Notes: a model not told the origin generated them from the letters alone. Positions 14,888-24,450 are shown, counted from the stretch's first letter. The stretch is 53,335 bases of DNA from Roseateles_B flavus (GCF_039872765.1 NZ_JBDPZC010000020.1:1-53335), one strand, 5' to 3'. A program made the numbers and translations.

Positions 14888-16264
14888 TTACTTGGCCAGC
14901 AGGGCGTTGACGGCAGCCAGGTCCTCGGGACGCAGTTGGCCCGAAGCCTGACGCAGCTTGAGGCTGTTGAGCACCACGTCGTAGCGGGCCTTGGCCAGGT
15001 CGCGCTGGGTGGAGAAGAGCTGGGTCTGGGCGTTCAGCACGTCCAGGTTGACCCGCACGCCCAGCTTGTAGCCCAGCTGGGTGGCTTCCAGGGCCAGCTT
15101 GGTGGAGGCTTCGGCGGCCTCGTAGGCCTTGACCTGGGCGCGCAGGGACTGCACGCCGAAGAAGGCGCGCTTGGTGGCTTCGGAGATGCTGCGGCGGGCG
15201 AAGTCGAGGTCGTTGCGCGACTTCTCTTCCAGCTTCAGCGTTTCCTTGATGCGGTTGTCGTTGTAGCCGCCCGTGTACAGCGGGATGTTGAGCTCCAGGC
15301 CCACCTTGGCCTGGCGCGTGGTGCCGGGGATCTGCACGTCGCCGCGGTTGTTGACCACGCCCAGCGAGCCGTTGGCGTCCACCGTCGGGCCGTTGGCGGC
15401 CTTGGCCTTTTCGGTCTCCAGGCGCGCGACTTCCAGGCCCAGCTGGGCCTTGCGGATGACCGGGTGCTGCTCGGACTGGCTCACCCAGGTCTCGACCTGG
15501 TCGGAGGCCAGGGCCGGCAGGGCCACGGGCTGGGCCAGGGGCTTGGGATCGACGCCCACGCGGCCGACGATCTGGTCCAGCGTGACCTGCTTGACGCGCA
15601 GGTCGTTGTCGGCGGCCAGTTCCTGGGCGGTGGCCAAGTCATAGCGGGCCTGGGCTTCGCGGGTGTCGGTGATGGTAGCGGTGCCCACCTCGAAATTGCG
15701 CTTGGCGGAGGCCAGCTGCTCGGCCACGGCCTTCTTGTTGCCCTGGGCGGTGGCCAGGGTGTCGCGGGCATTGAGCACGTCGAAGTAGGCCTGGGCCACG
15801 CGGACGATCAGGTCCTGCTCGGCCGATTCCAGGTCGGCGCGGGCCACGCCCAGGCCGCGCTGGGCCTGTTCGATGGTGACGGCATTGCCGCGGTTGTAGA
15901 CCGAGTACTTGGCGCTGAGGCCCAGCTGCGTGGCCGTGGAGTTCATGGTGGCCGAGGGCACCGTCACCGGGCCGGCGGCGCTCATCGCGCCATAGCTGGG
16001 CGTGTGGGTCTGGGTCTTGTAGACGCTGGTGCCGGCGCCGAGCGTGGGACGCGCCAGGGCATCCGCCTGCCCCGCCTTGAACTCGGCCGACTCAGCCTGC
16101 GCCCGCGCGGCCAGGTAGCTGGCGTCATAGGCACGGGCTGCGTCATAGAGCTCCTGCAGGCTCTGGGCCTGCACCGTCGACACCCCACCGAACAACAGGC
16201 CTAGGGTGGCGGCCAGGACACTGGCCCGCGGACGCAAAGAGGAAGAGAGTCGATCAGCAGCCAT
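14888..16264 (-). CDS. TolC-family outer membrane efflux protein
   Basis: A 458-aa outer-membrane channel with a signal peptide (hydrophobic VLAATLGLLFGGVS, cleaved after VQA near residue 34). Two repeated outer-membrane-efflux domains follow, each beginning with long helices; the LQELYDAARAYDASYLAAR start is typical of TolC itself. The C-terminal domain has LGYKLGVRVNLDVLNAQTQL. It is the last gene of the tetR-MFP-RND-PCMT-rhodanese-tolC run and supplies the outer-membrane duct of the RND pump. Start is the ATG at 16264; upstream in-frame codons lack a signal-peptide rationale. Confidence 0.93.
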   Translation of the reverse strand: MAADRLSSSLRPRASVLAATLGLLFGGVSTVQAQSLQELYDAARAYDASYLAARAQAESAEFKAGQADALARPTLGAGTSVYKTQTHTPSYGAMSAAGPVTVPSATMNSTATQLGLSAKYSVYNRGNAVTIEQAQRGLGVARADLESAEQDLIVRVAQAYFDVLNARDTLATAQGNKKAVAEQLASAKRNFEVGTATITDTREAQARYDLATAQELAADNDLRVKQVTLDQIVGRVGVDPKPLAQPVALPALASDQVETWVSQSEQHPVIRKAQLGLEVARLETEKAKAANGPTVDANGSLGVVNNRGDVQIPGTTRQAKVGLELNIPLYTGGYNDNRIKETLKLEEKSRNDLDFARRSISEATKRAFFGVQSLRAQVKAYEAAEASTKLALEATQLGYKLGVRVNLDVLNAQTQLFSTQRDLAKARYDVVLNSLKLRQASGQLRPEDLAAVNALLAK

Positions 16265-16309
16265 GAAGCTTCCTTGCAGCAATGGTTTTGATGGTTGTTC
16301 GGTTGGCAA

Positions 16310-16651
16310 TCAGTATCGAGGCAGCGAGGGGTCCACCTGAAGGGACCAGGCATCGATGCCGCCGGCGAGGTTATAGACGGAATCGAAGCCTCGGGCCGAA
16401 AGAAATGCGACGACCTGCAGACTTCGCACCCCGTGATGGCAATAACAGACGACGGCCCGTGAGGCCTCCAGCTCGCCCAGGCGGGCCGGCACGTCGTTCA
16501 TGGGGATGTGCAGCCAGTCCGTTCCCTCGTGGCGCAGGGCCACCTGCGCCACCTCCCAGTCCTCGCGGACGTCCAGCAGCAGGGGGCGCCCCTCGGGCGC
16601 CACCTCGGCCAGCCAGGCCTGGAATTCGGTGGGGGGCAGCTGCCAGGCCAT
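16310..16651 (-). CDS. Rhodanese-domain sulfurtransferase
   Basis: A single-domain rhodanese of 113 aa. The LLLDVREDWEV and AGGIDAWSLQVDP segments are typical. The active loop CYCHHGVRS puts the catalytic cysteine (C71) before HHGVRS, a form common in stand-alone rhodaneses. Members move sulfur or act as thiosulfate sulfurtransferases. It lies 5 bp downstream of the PCMT-like gene and upstream of tolC, an arrangement I recall from other Burkholderiales. No functional link to efflux is evident. Confidence 0.9.
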   Translation of the reverse strand: MAWQLPPTEFQAWLAEVAPEGRPLLLDVREDWEVAQVALRHEGTDWLHIPMNDVPARLGELEASRAVVCYCHHGVRSLQVVAFLSARGFDSVYNLAGGIDAWSLQVDPSLPRY

Positions 16652-16656
16652 GCCGC

Positions 16657-17310
16657 TCAGAAGGTGAAGGCCGGACGCGAATCGAAGCCCGGCAGGCGCT
16701 GGGCGACGGTGTCGAAGAGCTCGGTGGTCTGGAATTCCTTCTCGCCCACGCGGCGCACCTGCACGGCGCGCATCATGGGCTCGTCACCGACGATGCCCAG
16801 CAGGCGACCGCCCACCTTGAGCTGGTCCAGCAGGACTTGCGGCAGCTCGGCCACGGAGCCTGCCAGCACGATGACGTCGAATGGAGCCTCGCCCGGCGCC
16901 CCCTGGCGACCGTCGGCCTCGCGCACCTGCACATTGGACAGGCCGGCGCGGCGCAGCTTCTCCGCGGCTGCCTTGGCCAGGGCGGGATCCGCCTCCAGGC
17001 TCACCACGGACTGGGCCTTGTGCCCGATCATGGCGGTCAGATAGCCGATGCCGGTGCCGATCTCCAGGACCTTCTCTCCACGCTGCACCTGCATTTCCTG
17101 CAGAAGGCGGGCCTCCACGCGGGGCGCCAGGGCACGGCGAGTGCCGACCAGCGGCAGCTCGGTGTCGGTGAAGGCCAGGGTGCGCAGCTCGGCCGGCACG
17201 AAGTCTTCGCGCCGGACGCTGCTCAGCAGGGCCAGGACGCTCGCGTCCAGCACATCCCAGGGGCGGATCTGCTGTTCGATCATGTTGAAGCGGGCTTGTT
17301 CGAAATTCAT
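16657..17310 (-). CDS. PCMT-like methyltransferase (protein-L-isoaspartate methyltransferase family)
   Basis: A 217-aa SAM-dependent methyltransferase. The N-terminus (MIEQQIRPWDV, REDFVPAELR) and motif I VLEIGTGIGYLTA match the PCMT fold, and FDVIVLAGSV matches motif II. The usual PCMT substrate segment around GQTIS is replaced by GTRRALAPRVEARLL. True isoaspartate repair activity is therefore doubtful, and the usual annotation may overstate what is known. It lies between the RND pump and a rhodanese-tolC pair, as in many Betaproteobacteria. Confidence 0.85.
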   Translation of the reverse strand: MNFEQARFNMIEQQIRPWDVLDASVLALLSSVRREDFVPAELRTLAFTDTELPLVGTRRALAPRVEARLLQEMQVQRGEKVLEIGTGIGYLTAMIGHKAQSVVSLEADPALAKAAAEKLRRAGLSNVQVREADGRQGAPGEAPFDVIVLAGSVAELPQVLLDQLKVGGRLLGIVGDEPMMRAVQVRRVGEKEFQTTELFDTVAQRLPGFDSRPAFTF

Positions 17311-17370
17311 GGCAATGCTCGGCGTTTCATCTGGAAGGGGCGCCGGGGCTTCCGGCGCAACCCGGGCATT

Positions 17371-20300
17371 CTATTTCCCGGACGAGGGGGCGGCCCCGGG
17401 GGCTGAGGCGGCAGCACCACGCCAGCGACGCCGCGCCCATTGCGCCAGGTCATCCAGCAGGCAATAGACCACCGGCACCACCACCAGGGTCAGCAGCGAG
17501 GAGGTGATCACGCCCCCGATCACCGCCTGGCCCATGGGCGCACGCTGCTCCGAGCCCTCGGACATGGCAAAGGCCAGCGGCACCATGCCGAAGACCATGG
17601 CCAGGGTGGTCATCAGGATGGGCCGCAGCCGCACGCGGGCCGCATGCAGCAGGGCCTGCTCCCGCGTCATGGGCTCTGCATCGACCCCATGCGCATGCAC
17701 CCCCTCGCGGGAGCGGATGGCGAAGTCGATCAGCAGGATGGCGTTCTTGGTCACCAGGCCCATGAGCATCACGATGCCGATCACGGAGAACATGTTCAGC
17801 GTGGAGTTGAAGCTGATCAGGGCCACGGCCACGCCGATCAGCGTCAGGGGCAGCGAGGTCATCAGCGCCAGGGGCTGCAGGAAGCTCTTGAACTGGCTGG
17901 CCAGGATCATGTAGATGAACACGATGGCCAGGGCCAGGGCGCCGACGGCGTACTGGAAGGACTCGGTCATGTTCTTCGTCGAGCCGCCAAAGCTGTAGCG
18001 GTAGCCCGGCGGCATGGGCGTGGCCTGCAGGATCTTCTGGATGTCGGCCGAGATCTCGCCGGCGCTTCGGCCCAGGGCATTGGCGTCGATGTTGATCTCG
18101 CGGTTCATGTCGCGCCGGTTGATCTGGTTGGCGCCGAAGGACTCGCTCAGTTGCGCGACCTGGCCCAGGCGCACCACGCGGCTGCCGCCGTCCGCGGCCG
18201 CGGCGATGGTGAGCGGCATGGCGGCGAGCTGCTCCATGTTGTCGCGCAGGACCAGGGGCAGGCGCACGACGACGTCGTAGTTCTCGCCGTCCGGCGCGCG
18301 CCAGTTGCCCACCGTGGTGCCGGCCAGCAGGGTGCGCAGGCTGGTGGCCACAGCGTTGACGTTGAGGCCTGCGTCGGCCAGGGCCTCGCGCTTGAGCTCC
18401 ACCGAGGCCGTGGGCTTGTTGGCCTTGAGCGTGCTGTCCAGGTCCACCAGGCCGGGGATCTTGCGCATCTGGGCCATCACGCCGTTGGCGATGCGCTCCA
18501 GCTCCTTGAGGTCCGGCCCCTGCAGCGAGAACTGCAGGCTCTTGCTGCCGCCGAGATCGGTCTGGCCGATGTTGGTGACGGTGATGCCCGGGATCTGGTC
18601 CAGCTTCTGGCGCAGGGGCGTGGCCATCTCCACCACGCTGCGCTGGCGGTCCTTGCGGTCGACCAGGCGCACATAGGTAGCGCCGTAGTTCTTGCCCGCC
18701 GCGAAGCCGCTGTTGATGGTGGTGACGGTGTACTGCACTTCCGGCAGGCTGCGCAGGGCCTCGTCGACCTGGCGCGCACGGGCCTCGGTCAGCTCCAGCG
18801 AGGAGCCCACGGGTGTGTAGAAGTTGACCTGCGTTTCCGAGAGGTCGGCCTTGGGCACGAACTCCTTGCCCATCACGCCGAAGAGCGTGCAGCCGCCCAG
18901 GAAGCAGGCCAGCGCCAGGGCCAGGGTCTTGCCCTTGTGCTGCAGGGCCCAGCCGAGGATGGTCTGGTAGCCATCGGACAGCCGCTCGGTGAAGCGGTCG
19001 AAGGCGCCGGTGACGCGACCCAGGGTCTTGTCGTAGAGGGTCTTCGGCCCGCCCTGCCCTGCCCCATGGCCATGGATGGCCGGGTCGTGCCAGACGCTGG
19101 ACAGCATGGGGTCCAGCGTGAAGCTGACGAACATGGAGATCAGCACCGCCGCGACGATGGTGATGCCGAACTCGTGGAAGAACTTGCCCACGATGCCACC
19201 CATGAAGCCGATGGGCAGGAATACGGCCACGATGGAGAAGGTGGTGGCCAGCACGGCCAGACCGATCTCGGCCGTGCCGTCCAGCGCGGCCTGGCGCGGG
19301 TTCACGCCCATGGCCACGTGGCGCACGATGTTCTCCCGCACCACGATGGCATCGTCGATCAGCAGGCCCACGCACAGGCTCAGCGCCATCATGGTGATGG
19401 TGTTGATCGTGAAGCCGAAGGCATACATGAACAGGAAGGTGCCGATCAGCGCGATGGGCAGCGTCAGGCCGGTGATGACGGTGGAGCGCCAGGAATTCAG
19501 GAACAGGAAGACGATCAGCACCGTCAGGGCCGCGCCCTCGATCAGGGTGCGCTTGACGTTGGCCACCGAGACGCGGATGCCGCGCGAGTTGTCGCGGTTG
19601 ACCTCCAGGCGCACGCCGGGCGGTGTGAGCTTGCGGGCCTCCTTGAGCGCTTCCATGAGGCCGTCGACCACGGCAATGGTGTTCTCGCCCTGGCTCTTCT
19701 GCACCGAGAGCAGCACCGTGCGCTGCCCGTTGTAGAGCGCCAGGCTGTCCAGCTCCTGCGGGCCATCGACCACGCGGGCGACCTGGGCCAGCTTGATCGG
19801 CGAGCCGTTCTTGCGCGCCACCACGATGGACTCGAAGTCCTCCGGCCGCTTCATGCGGGCATTGACCTGCACCACGCGCTCCTGCTCGGCCGAGCGCAGG
19901 GCGCCCATGGGCAGCTCCTGGTTCTCGCTCTTCACGGCGGCCAGGACCTGGTCCACGCCCACGCCCAGGGACTCCATGGCCGCGGGCTGCAGTTCCACGC
20001 GCACTTGGCGCTGCAGACCGCCCACCACGGCCACCGAGCCCACACCGCGCACGTTCTCCAGCTTCTTCTGCAGCACCTGGGTAGCCCAGGTGGTGAGCGC
20101 CTGCGGGCTCTGGCGGCCGTCGTCGGACAGCAGGGCCACGTTGAAGATGGGCACGGACTGCGGGTCGAAACGCGAGATGCGCGGCTCCTTGACCTCCTCG
20201 CGCAGGCTGGGGCGGATCAGGGCGACCTTCTCGCGCACGTCATCGGCGGCCTTGCGGCCATCGACGTCCAGGTTGAACTCCACGATGACCACCGAGGTGC

Positions 20301-20559
20301 CCTCGTAGGAGCGCGAGTACAGCGAGTTGATGCCCGCCACCGTGTTGACGGCCTCCTCCACCTTCTTGGTCACCTCGGCCTCGACGATCTCGGGCGAGGC
20401 GCCCGGATAGTCCATGCTGATCACCACGGTGGGGAAGTCGACGTTGGGGAACTGGTCGACCGAGAGGCGCTGGTAGCTGAACAGACCCAGCACGACGAAG
20501 GCCAGCATGACCATGGTGGCCATGACCGGGTTGTGAATGGAGACGCGGGTGAACCACAT
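17371..20559 (-). CDS. RND multidrug efflux permease (HAE1 family)
   Basis: A 1062-aa inner-membrane proton/drug antiporter of AcrB/MdtB type. Two sets of transmembrane helices flank two large periplasmic loops. The first helix is near residues 10-30, and the signature SLCVGLLIDDAIVVREN contains the proton-relay Asp pair (D402, D403). The second half has the LMGLVTKNAILLIDFA segment. N-terminal VSIHNPVMATM and DQFPNVDFP place it in the MdtB/MexF-like branch. The gene follows the adaptor by 15 bp, and the operon contains its own tetR and tolC. The substrate range cannot be read from sequence. Confidence 0.95.
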   Translation of the reverse strand: MWFTRVSIHNPVMATMVMLAFVVLGLFSYQRLSVDQFPNVDFPTVVISMDYPGASPEIVEAEVTKKVEEAVNTVAGINSLYSRSYEGTSVVIVEFNLDVDGRKAADDVREKVALIRPSLREEVKEPRISRFDPQSVPIFNVALLSDDGRQSPQALTTWATQVLQKKLENVRGVGSVAVVGGLQRQVRVELQPAAMESLGVGVDQVLAAVKSENQELPMGALRSAEQERVVQVNARMKRPEDFESIVVARKNGSPIKLAQVARVVDGPQELDSLALYNGQRTVLLSVQKSQGENTIAVVDGLMEALKEARKLTPPGVRLEVNRDNSRGIRVSVANVKRTLIEGAALTVLIVFLFLNSWRSTVITGLTLPIALIGTFLFMYAFGFTINTITMMALSLCVGLLIDDAIVVRENIVRHVAMGVNPRQAALDGTAEIGLAVLATTFSIVAVFLPIGFMGGIVGKFFHEFGITIVAAVLISMFVSFTLDPMLSSVWHDPAIHGHGAGQGGPKTLYDKTLGRVTGAFDRFTERLSDGYQTILGWALQHKGKTLALALACFLGGCTLFGVMGKEFVPKADLSETQVNFYTPVGSSLELTEARARQVDEALRSLPEVQYTVTTINSGFAAGKNYGATYVRLVDRKDRQRSVVEMATPLRQKLDQIPGITVTNIGQTDLGGSKSLQFSLQGPDLKELERIANGVMAQMRKIPGLVDLDSTLKANKPTASVELKREALADAGLNVNAVATSLRTLLAGTTVGNWRAPDGENYDVVVRLPLVLRDNMEQLAAMPLTIAAAADGGSRVVRLGQVAQLSESFGANQINRRDMNREINIDANALGRSAGEISADIQKILQATPMPPGYRYSFGGSTKNMTESFQYAVGALALAIVFIYMILASQFKSFLQPLALMTSLPLTLIGVAVALISFNSTLNMFSVIGIVMLMGLVTKNAILLIDFAIRSREGVHAHGVDAEPMTREQALLHAARVRLRPILMTTLAMVFGMVPLAFAMSEGSEQRAPMGQAVIGGVITSSLLTLVVVPVVYCLLDDLAQWARRRWRGAAASAPGAAPSSGK

Positions 20560-20574
20560 GGGGTGCTCCCGTGT

Positions 20575-21822
20575 TCAGCGCGAGGCCGCCGAAGCGGGGG
20601 CCAGGGTGGGGGCCGGGGTGGGGGCCGATGCCGGCGCAGCGCCCGGCAGCACCAGGCGCGTGCCCGCCGCCACCGTGCCCGCCGTGCCGGACAGCAGGCG
20701 ATCTCCGGCCTGCACGCCCGACTTCAGCTCCACGGCGGCCCGCAGGCGCCCCTCGCGCAAGACCTGACCCTGCACGCCCAGGGCCACCGTCTGCCACTGC
20801 GCTTCGGGGCCTTCCTTGCCCGGCACGATCTTGATCACGTAGGGCTCGCTGCGGTCCACCCGCACGGCACTGAGCGGCAGGCTGAGCGCCTCGCGCTCGT
20901 CCATCAGCACGCTGCCGCGGGCGAACAGACCGGCGCGCAGGCCGGGCTGCGAGGCGGGCAGGCGCAGATAGGCCAGCACCGCGCGCGAGCCGCTCTGGGC
21001 GGCCGGATTGATGCGCTGGACCTGGGCCATCACCGGCTCGGCCAGGCCGTCGACCGTCAGCTGCGCCTGCTGGCCCACGGCCAGGCCGGCGGCCTTGTCC
21101 GAGGGGATGGCCGCCTCCAGCTCCAGCTGGCGCAGGTCCACGATCTCCAGGATGCGGCCGTCCAGGGCCACGCGCTCGCCCGGCTGGGCCAGGCGCTGCG
21201 AGACCTGCCCGCTGATGGGGGCGATCAGACGGGTGTCGGCCAGCGCCTTGCGGGCCAGGTCCACGGCGGCGGCGGCGGCCTGCCAGTTGGCGGCGGCCGA
21301 GGCCTCGGTGGAGACGGCGCTCTCCAGCGCCGTCGAGGAGACGAAGCCCTGGCTCACCAGGCCTCGGCTGTTCTCGAGGTTGCGGCGGGCGATGTCGAGT
21401 TGGGCGCGGGCGGCGGCAGCGGTCTGCTCGGCCTGGCGCAGCCGCATCTCGAATTCGCTCGGGTCCAGCTGGCCCAGCAGCTGGCCGGCCTTGACGGCAT
21501 CCCCCTCACGCACCGTCAGCGACTTGAGCTCCGCGGCCACCTTGGCCTTCACCACGGCGGAGTCTACCGCCCGCAGGCCGCCGGACACATCCACCGAACG
21601 CGCCAGCCGGCCGGACTGCACCTGCAGCACATCGGACTCGGCCAGACGCAGCTGGGGCGTGGCGGTCGTGGCCACGGGCACTGCCGCCTGGCGGGCCGCC
21701 CGTGCGCGGTAGACGCCGGCGGCGATCAGCACGCCCAGCACCAGCAGCAGCCAGATCGACCAGTGCAGGCGCCCCCGCTGGAAGCGCTGCGGGCGAGAAC
21801 AGTTCAGGCGGGACTGGGGCAT
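20575..21822 (-). CDS. RND efflux membrane fusion (adaptor) protein
   Basis: A 415-aa periplasmic adaptor linking the RND pump to TolC. One N-terminal membrane anchor lies at about 23-40 (IWLLLVLGVLIAAGV). The lipoyl half-motifs are VREGDAVKAGQLLGQLDP and LIAPISGQVSQRLAQPGE, separated by an alpha-helical hairpin with Ala/Gln/Arg heptads. Beta-barrel and membrane-proximal domains follow, and a Pro/Ala tail ends the protein. It lies 48 bp downstream of tetR and 15 bp upstream of the RND gene. Confidence 0.93.
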   Translation of the reverse strand: MPQSRLNCSRPQRFQRGRLHWSIWLLLVLGVLIAAGVYRARAARQAAVPVATTATPQLRLAESDVLQVQSGRLARSVDVSGGLRAVDSAVVKAKVAAELKSLTVREGDAVKAGQLLGQLDPSEFEMRLRQAEQTAAAARAQLDIARRNLENSRGLVSQGFVSSTALESAVSTEASAAANWQAAAAAVDLARKALADTRLIAPISGQVSQRLAQPGERVALDGRILEIVDLRQLELEAAIPSDKAAGLAVGQQAQLTVDGLAEPVMAQVQRINPAAQSGSRAVLAYLRLPASQPGLRAGLFARGSVLMDEREALSLPLSAVRVDRSEPYVIKIVPGKEGPEAQWQTVALGVQGQVLREGRLRAAVELKSGVQAGDRLLSGTAGTVAAGTRLVLPGAAPASAPTPAPTLAPASAASR

Positions 21823-21870
21823 GGCACTCGGGGCGTGATGAGGTGGATCGGAAGGGGGATGTCGGGCCGC

Positions 21871-22578
21871 TCAGCCTGCGGCAGGCCGTGGACACAAGCC
21901 ATGCAGCAGCAGGTCGATTTCCAAGGCCAGCACGTCGGCCGGGTTCTCGCAGGGGAGGTGCGCGCAGGCGCCGAAGGAATGCTGGAACAGCACGAGGTGC
22001 AGCATGGGCCCGATCAGGACCTGCACTGTCATCATCGGGGACACCGGGCGGAACTCGCCGCGGTCGATGCCGCGCTGGATCACCTGGGCCAGCAGGGCCT
22101 GGGTGGGCGCGATCACTTCCTCGTGGAAGAAGCTGGCCAGCTCCGGGAAGTTGCGCGCCTCGGCCATCATGATCTTGGTGATGCCGCCGGCGGGGCTCAG
22201 GCCCACCTCGGTCCACCACAGGTGCATCACGCGGTGCAGCAGCTCGGTCGTGGCGCCTTCGTACTGTGAGATCAGCACACTGGCCTCGGCAATGCGCGAG
22301 GACAGGCTCTCCCGCACCATGGCCTTGAACAGCTCTTCCTTGGACGGGTAGTAGAGGTACAGCGTGCCCTTGGACACCCCGGCCCGCTGCGCGACCTCCT
22401 CGGAGCGGGTGGCGGCGAAGCCCTTCTCGACGAACAGCTCCAGTGCCGCGGCCAGCAGCTCCTGCGGGCGCGCCTCCTTGCGCCGCTGGCGCGGGGCGGG
22501 CGCCTTGCGGGCCGGGGCGCCCGGGGCGGGCAGCTCGGCAGGCGGTGCAACGGAGGGGGCGTTCTTGCGTGGGCTCAT
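21871..22578 (-). CDS. TetR-family repressor of the efflux operon
   Basis: A 235-aa regulator with a basic N-terminal extension and a TetR helix-turn-helix at about 40-85 (AALELFVEKGFAATRSEEVAQRAGVSKG, split by the usual turn). YLYYPSKEELFKAMV is diagnostic. The C-terminal ligand-binding domain is of the TetR_C type seen with RND pumps. A 14-bp perfect palindrome lies only 9 bp upstream of the start codon, so the protein should repress its own gene and the pump until a ligand binds. Confidence 0.92.
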   Translation of the reverse strand: MSPRKNAPSVAPPAELPAPGAPARKAPAPRQRRKEARPQELLAAALELFVEKGFAATRSEEVAQRAGVSKGTLYLYYPSKEELFKAMVRESLSSRIAEASVLISQYEGATTELLHRVMHLWWTEVGLSPAGGITKIMMAEARNFPELASFFHEEVIAPTQALLAQVIQRGIDRGEFRPVSPMMTVQVLIGPMLHLVLFQHSFGACAHLPCENPADVLALEIDLLLHGLCPRPAAG

Positions 22579-22587
22579 GGTGTACTG

Positions 22588-22601
22588 ACTGACCGGTCAG
22601 T
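22588..22601. promoter_or_regulatory. TetR-type operator, perfect 14-bp palindrome
   Basis: ACTGACCGGTCAGT is a perfect palindrome sitting 9 bp before the tetR start. The TGACCGGTCA core, with further TACTGA/TCAGTA flanks, is a common TetR/AcrR operator type in proteobacterial efflux systems. Confidence 0.8.
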
Positions 22602-22751
22602 ACTGTATGCACTGCCCCGCCAGGGGTCAAGGCGGGTGAGGCACGGCTTTACCTGGCATTTACAGGAGTTGCGCCGCTTGACCGGAGACTGCAAGGCTCA
22701 GCGCTTATCATCCGCCGCTTCAATTTCCAGCCCGAACCGACGGAGCGCTTC

Positions 22752-23576
22752 TTGGATCTTCTCCTGCTCATCAAGGCCGCGATCATGGGGATCGTGGAAG
22801 GCCTGACCGAATTCCTGCCCATCTCTTCCACGGGCCACCTGATCCTCACCGGCTCCCTGCTGGGCATGACGGACGACAAGAGCAAGGTCTTCGACGTGGC
22901 CATCCAGACCGGCGCCATCTTCGCCGTCATCTTGGTCTACTGGCAGCGCCTGCGCGACACCGCCGCCGGTCTGGGCAGCGACGTCCGGGCCCGCCGCTTC
23001 GTGCTCAACGTCGCCATCGGCTTCCTGCCGGCGGTGGTGCTGGGCCTGCTCTTCGGCAAGGCCATCAAGGCACACCTCTTCACGCCGGTGATCGTGGCCT
23101 CCAGCTTCATCGCGGGCGGCTTCGTCATCCTCTGGGCCGAGCGTCGCCCGGCCAGCGCCGTGCGGGTGCAGGACGTCGACGCCATGGGCCCCCTGGACGC
23201 CCTGAAGGTGGGCCTGGTCCAGTGCCTGGCCATGATCCCGGGCACCAGCCGCTCGGGCGCCACCATCATTGGCGGCATGCTGCTGGGCCTGTCGCGCCAG
23301 GCGGCCACGGACTTCAGCTTCTTCCTGGCCATCCCCACCCTGATCGGCGCCGGCCTCTACAGCCTCTACAAGGAGCGGGCCCTGCTGTCCCTGGCGGACC
23401 TGCCGCTGTTCGCGGTGGGCCTCGTGTTCTCCTTCCTCTCGGCCTGGATCTGCGTGCGCTGGCTGCTGCGCTACATCGCCAGCCACAGCTTCGTGCCCTT
23501 CGCCTGGTACCGCATCGCCTTCGGCATCGTGGTGCTGGCCACGGCCTGGACGGGCGTGGTGACCTGGGCGGACTGA
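22752..23576 (+). CDS. uppP: Undecaprenyl-diphosphatase
   Basis: This 274-aa polytopic membrane enzyme recycles undecaprenyl pyrophosphate for cell-wall and surface polysaccharide synthesis and gives bacitracin resistance. The two catalytic motifs are visible: EGLTEFLPISSTGHL (about 16-30) and IPGTSRSGATI (about 163-173). The start is a TTG codon preceded by CGGAG, giving the expected N-terminus; no ATG fits. The gene is divergent from tetR. Housekeeping function, but directly relevant to the glycan genes downstream. Confidence 0.95.
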   Translation: MDLLLLIKAAIMGIVEGLTEFLPISSTGHLILTGSLLGMTDDKSKVFDVAIQTGAIFAVILVYWQRLRDTAAGLGSDVRARRFVLNVAIGFLPAVVLGLLFGKAIKAHLFTPVIVASSFIAGGFVILWAERRPASAVRVQDVDAMGPLDALKVGLVQCLAMIPGTSRSGATIIGGMLLGLSRQAATDFSFFLAIPTLIGAGLYSLYKERALLSLADLPLFAVGLVFSFLSAWICVRWLLRYIASHSFVPFAWYRIAFGIVVLATAWTGVVTWAD

Positions 23577-23646
23577 GCCCTGCCCTCCTCCGGCCTTCGG
23601 CCCTGCGTCCGGCAGGGCCGGGGCGACTCCGCCATAATTTCGCCCC

Positions 23647-24450
23647 ATGACGATCACCATCAAGAGCGCGGCCGACATCGCCGCCATGCGCATCGCCGGC
23701 CGCCTGGCCTCCGAGGTGCTGGACTATCTGACACCCCATGTGAAGCCCGGGGTCAGCACCGAGCACCTGGACCAGCTGGCGCATGACTACATCGTCAACG
23801 TGCAGCAGGCCATCCCCGCGCCGCTGAACTACTGCCCGCCGGGCTACACGCCCTACCCCAAGTCCATCTGCACCTCGATCAACCACCAGGTCTGCCATGG
23901 CATCCCCAACGAGCGGCCGCTGAAGAACGGGGACATCGTCAACATCGACGTCACCGTCATCAAGGACGGCTGGCACGGGGACACCAGCCGCATGTTCGTG
24001 GTCGGCGAGGGCTCCATCGCCGCCAAGCGCCTGTGCAACTTCACCTACGAGGCCATGTGGAAGGGCATCGCCAAGGTGCGGCCCGGCGCCCGTCTGGGTG
24101 ACATCGGCCATGCCATCCAGACCTTCGCCGAGAACGCCGGCTTCACCATCGTGCGCGAGTTCTGCGGCCATGGCATCGGCCAGAAGTTCCACGAGGAGCC
24201 GCAGGTGCTGCACTACGGCCGCCCCGGCACGCTGGAGGAGCTGGTGCCCGGCATGGTCTTCACCATCGAACCCATGATCAACGCTGGCCGGCGCGAGATC
24301 AAGGAGACCGGTGACGGCTGGACCATCGTCACCAAGGATCGCTCGCTGTCCGCCCAGTGGGAGCACACCATCGCCGTGACCGACACCGGCTACGAGGTGC
24401 TGACCGTCTCGGCCGGCAGCCCGCCGCCGCCCGCCTTCGTCAACACCTGA
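23647..24450 (+). CDS. map: Type I methionine aminopeptidase
   Basis: A 267-aa cytosolic metalloprotease that removes the initiator methionine. The five metal ligands are visible: Asp in NIDVTV, Asp in HGDTSRMF, His in GHGIGQKFH, Glu in FTIEPMI and Glu in QWEHTIAV. Length and motifs are standard. It is followed by glnD. In many Betaproteobacteria map-glnD is a conserved pair. Confidence 0.97.
   Translation: MTITIKSAADIAAMRIAGRLASEVLDYLTPHVKPGVSTEHLDQLAHDYIVNVQQAIPAPLNYCPPGYTPYPKSICTSINHQVCHGIPNERPLKNGDIVNIDVTVIKDGWHGDTSRMFVVGEGSIAAKRLCNFTYEAMWKGIAKVRPGARLGDIGHAIQTFAENAGFTIVREFCGHGIGQKFHEEPQVLHYGRPGTLEELVPGMVFTIEPMINAGRREIKETGDGWTIVTKDRSLSAQWEHTIAVTDTGYEVLTVSAGSPPPPAFVNT

Noticed and set aside
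12734..16204. Very long plus-strand open frame (over 1150 codons) opposite yaaA and tolC
   Set aside because: It is a GC-rich antisense frame with His/Gln/Gly-rich low-complexity translation. The minus-strand genes it covers have clear families and signal peptides.
17440..22269. Plus-strand open frame of about 1600 codons opposite the efflux operon
   Set aside because: Antisense shadow caused by codon bias; no domain is recognisable and the RND, MFP and TetR genes on the other strand are certain.
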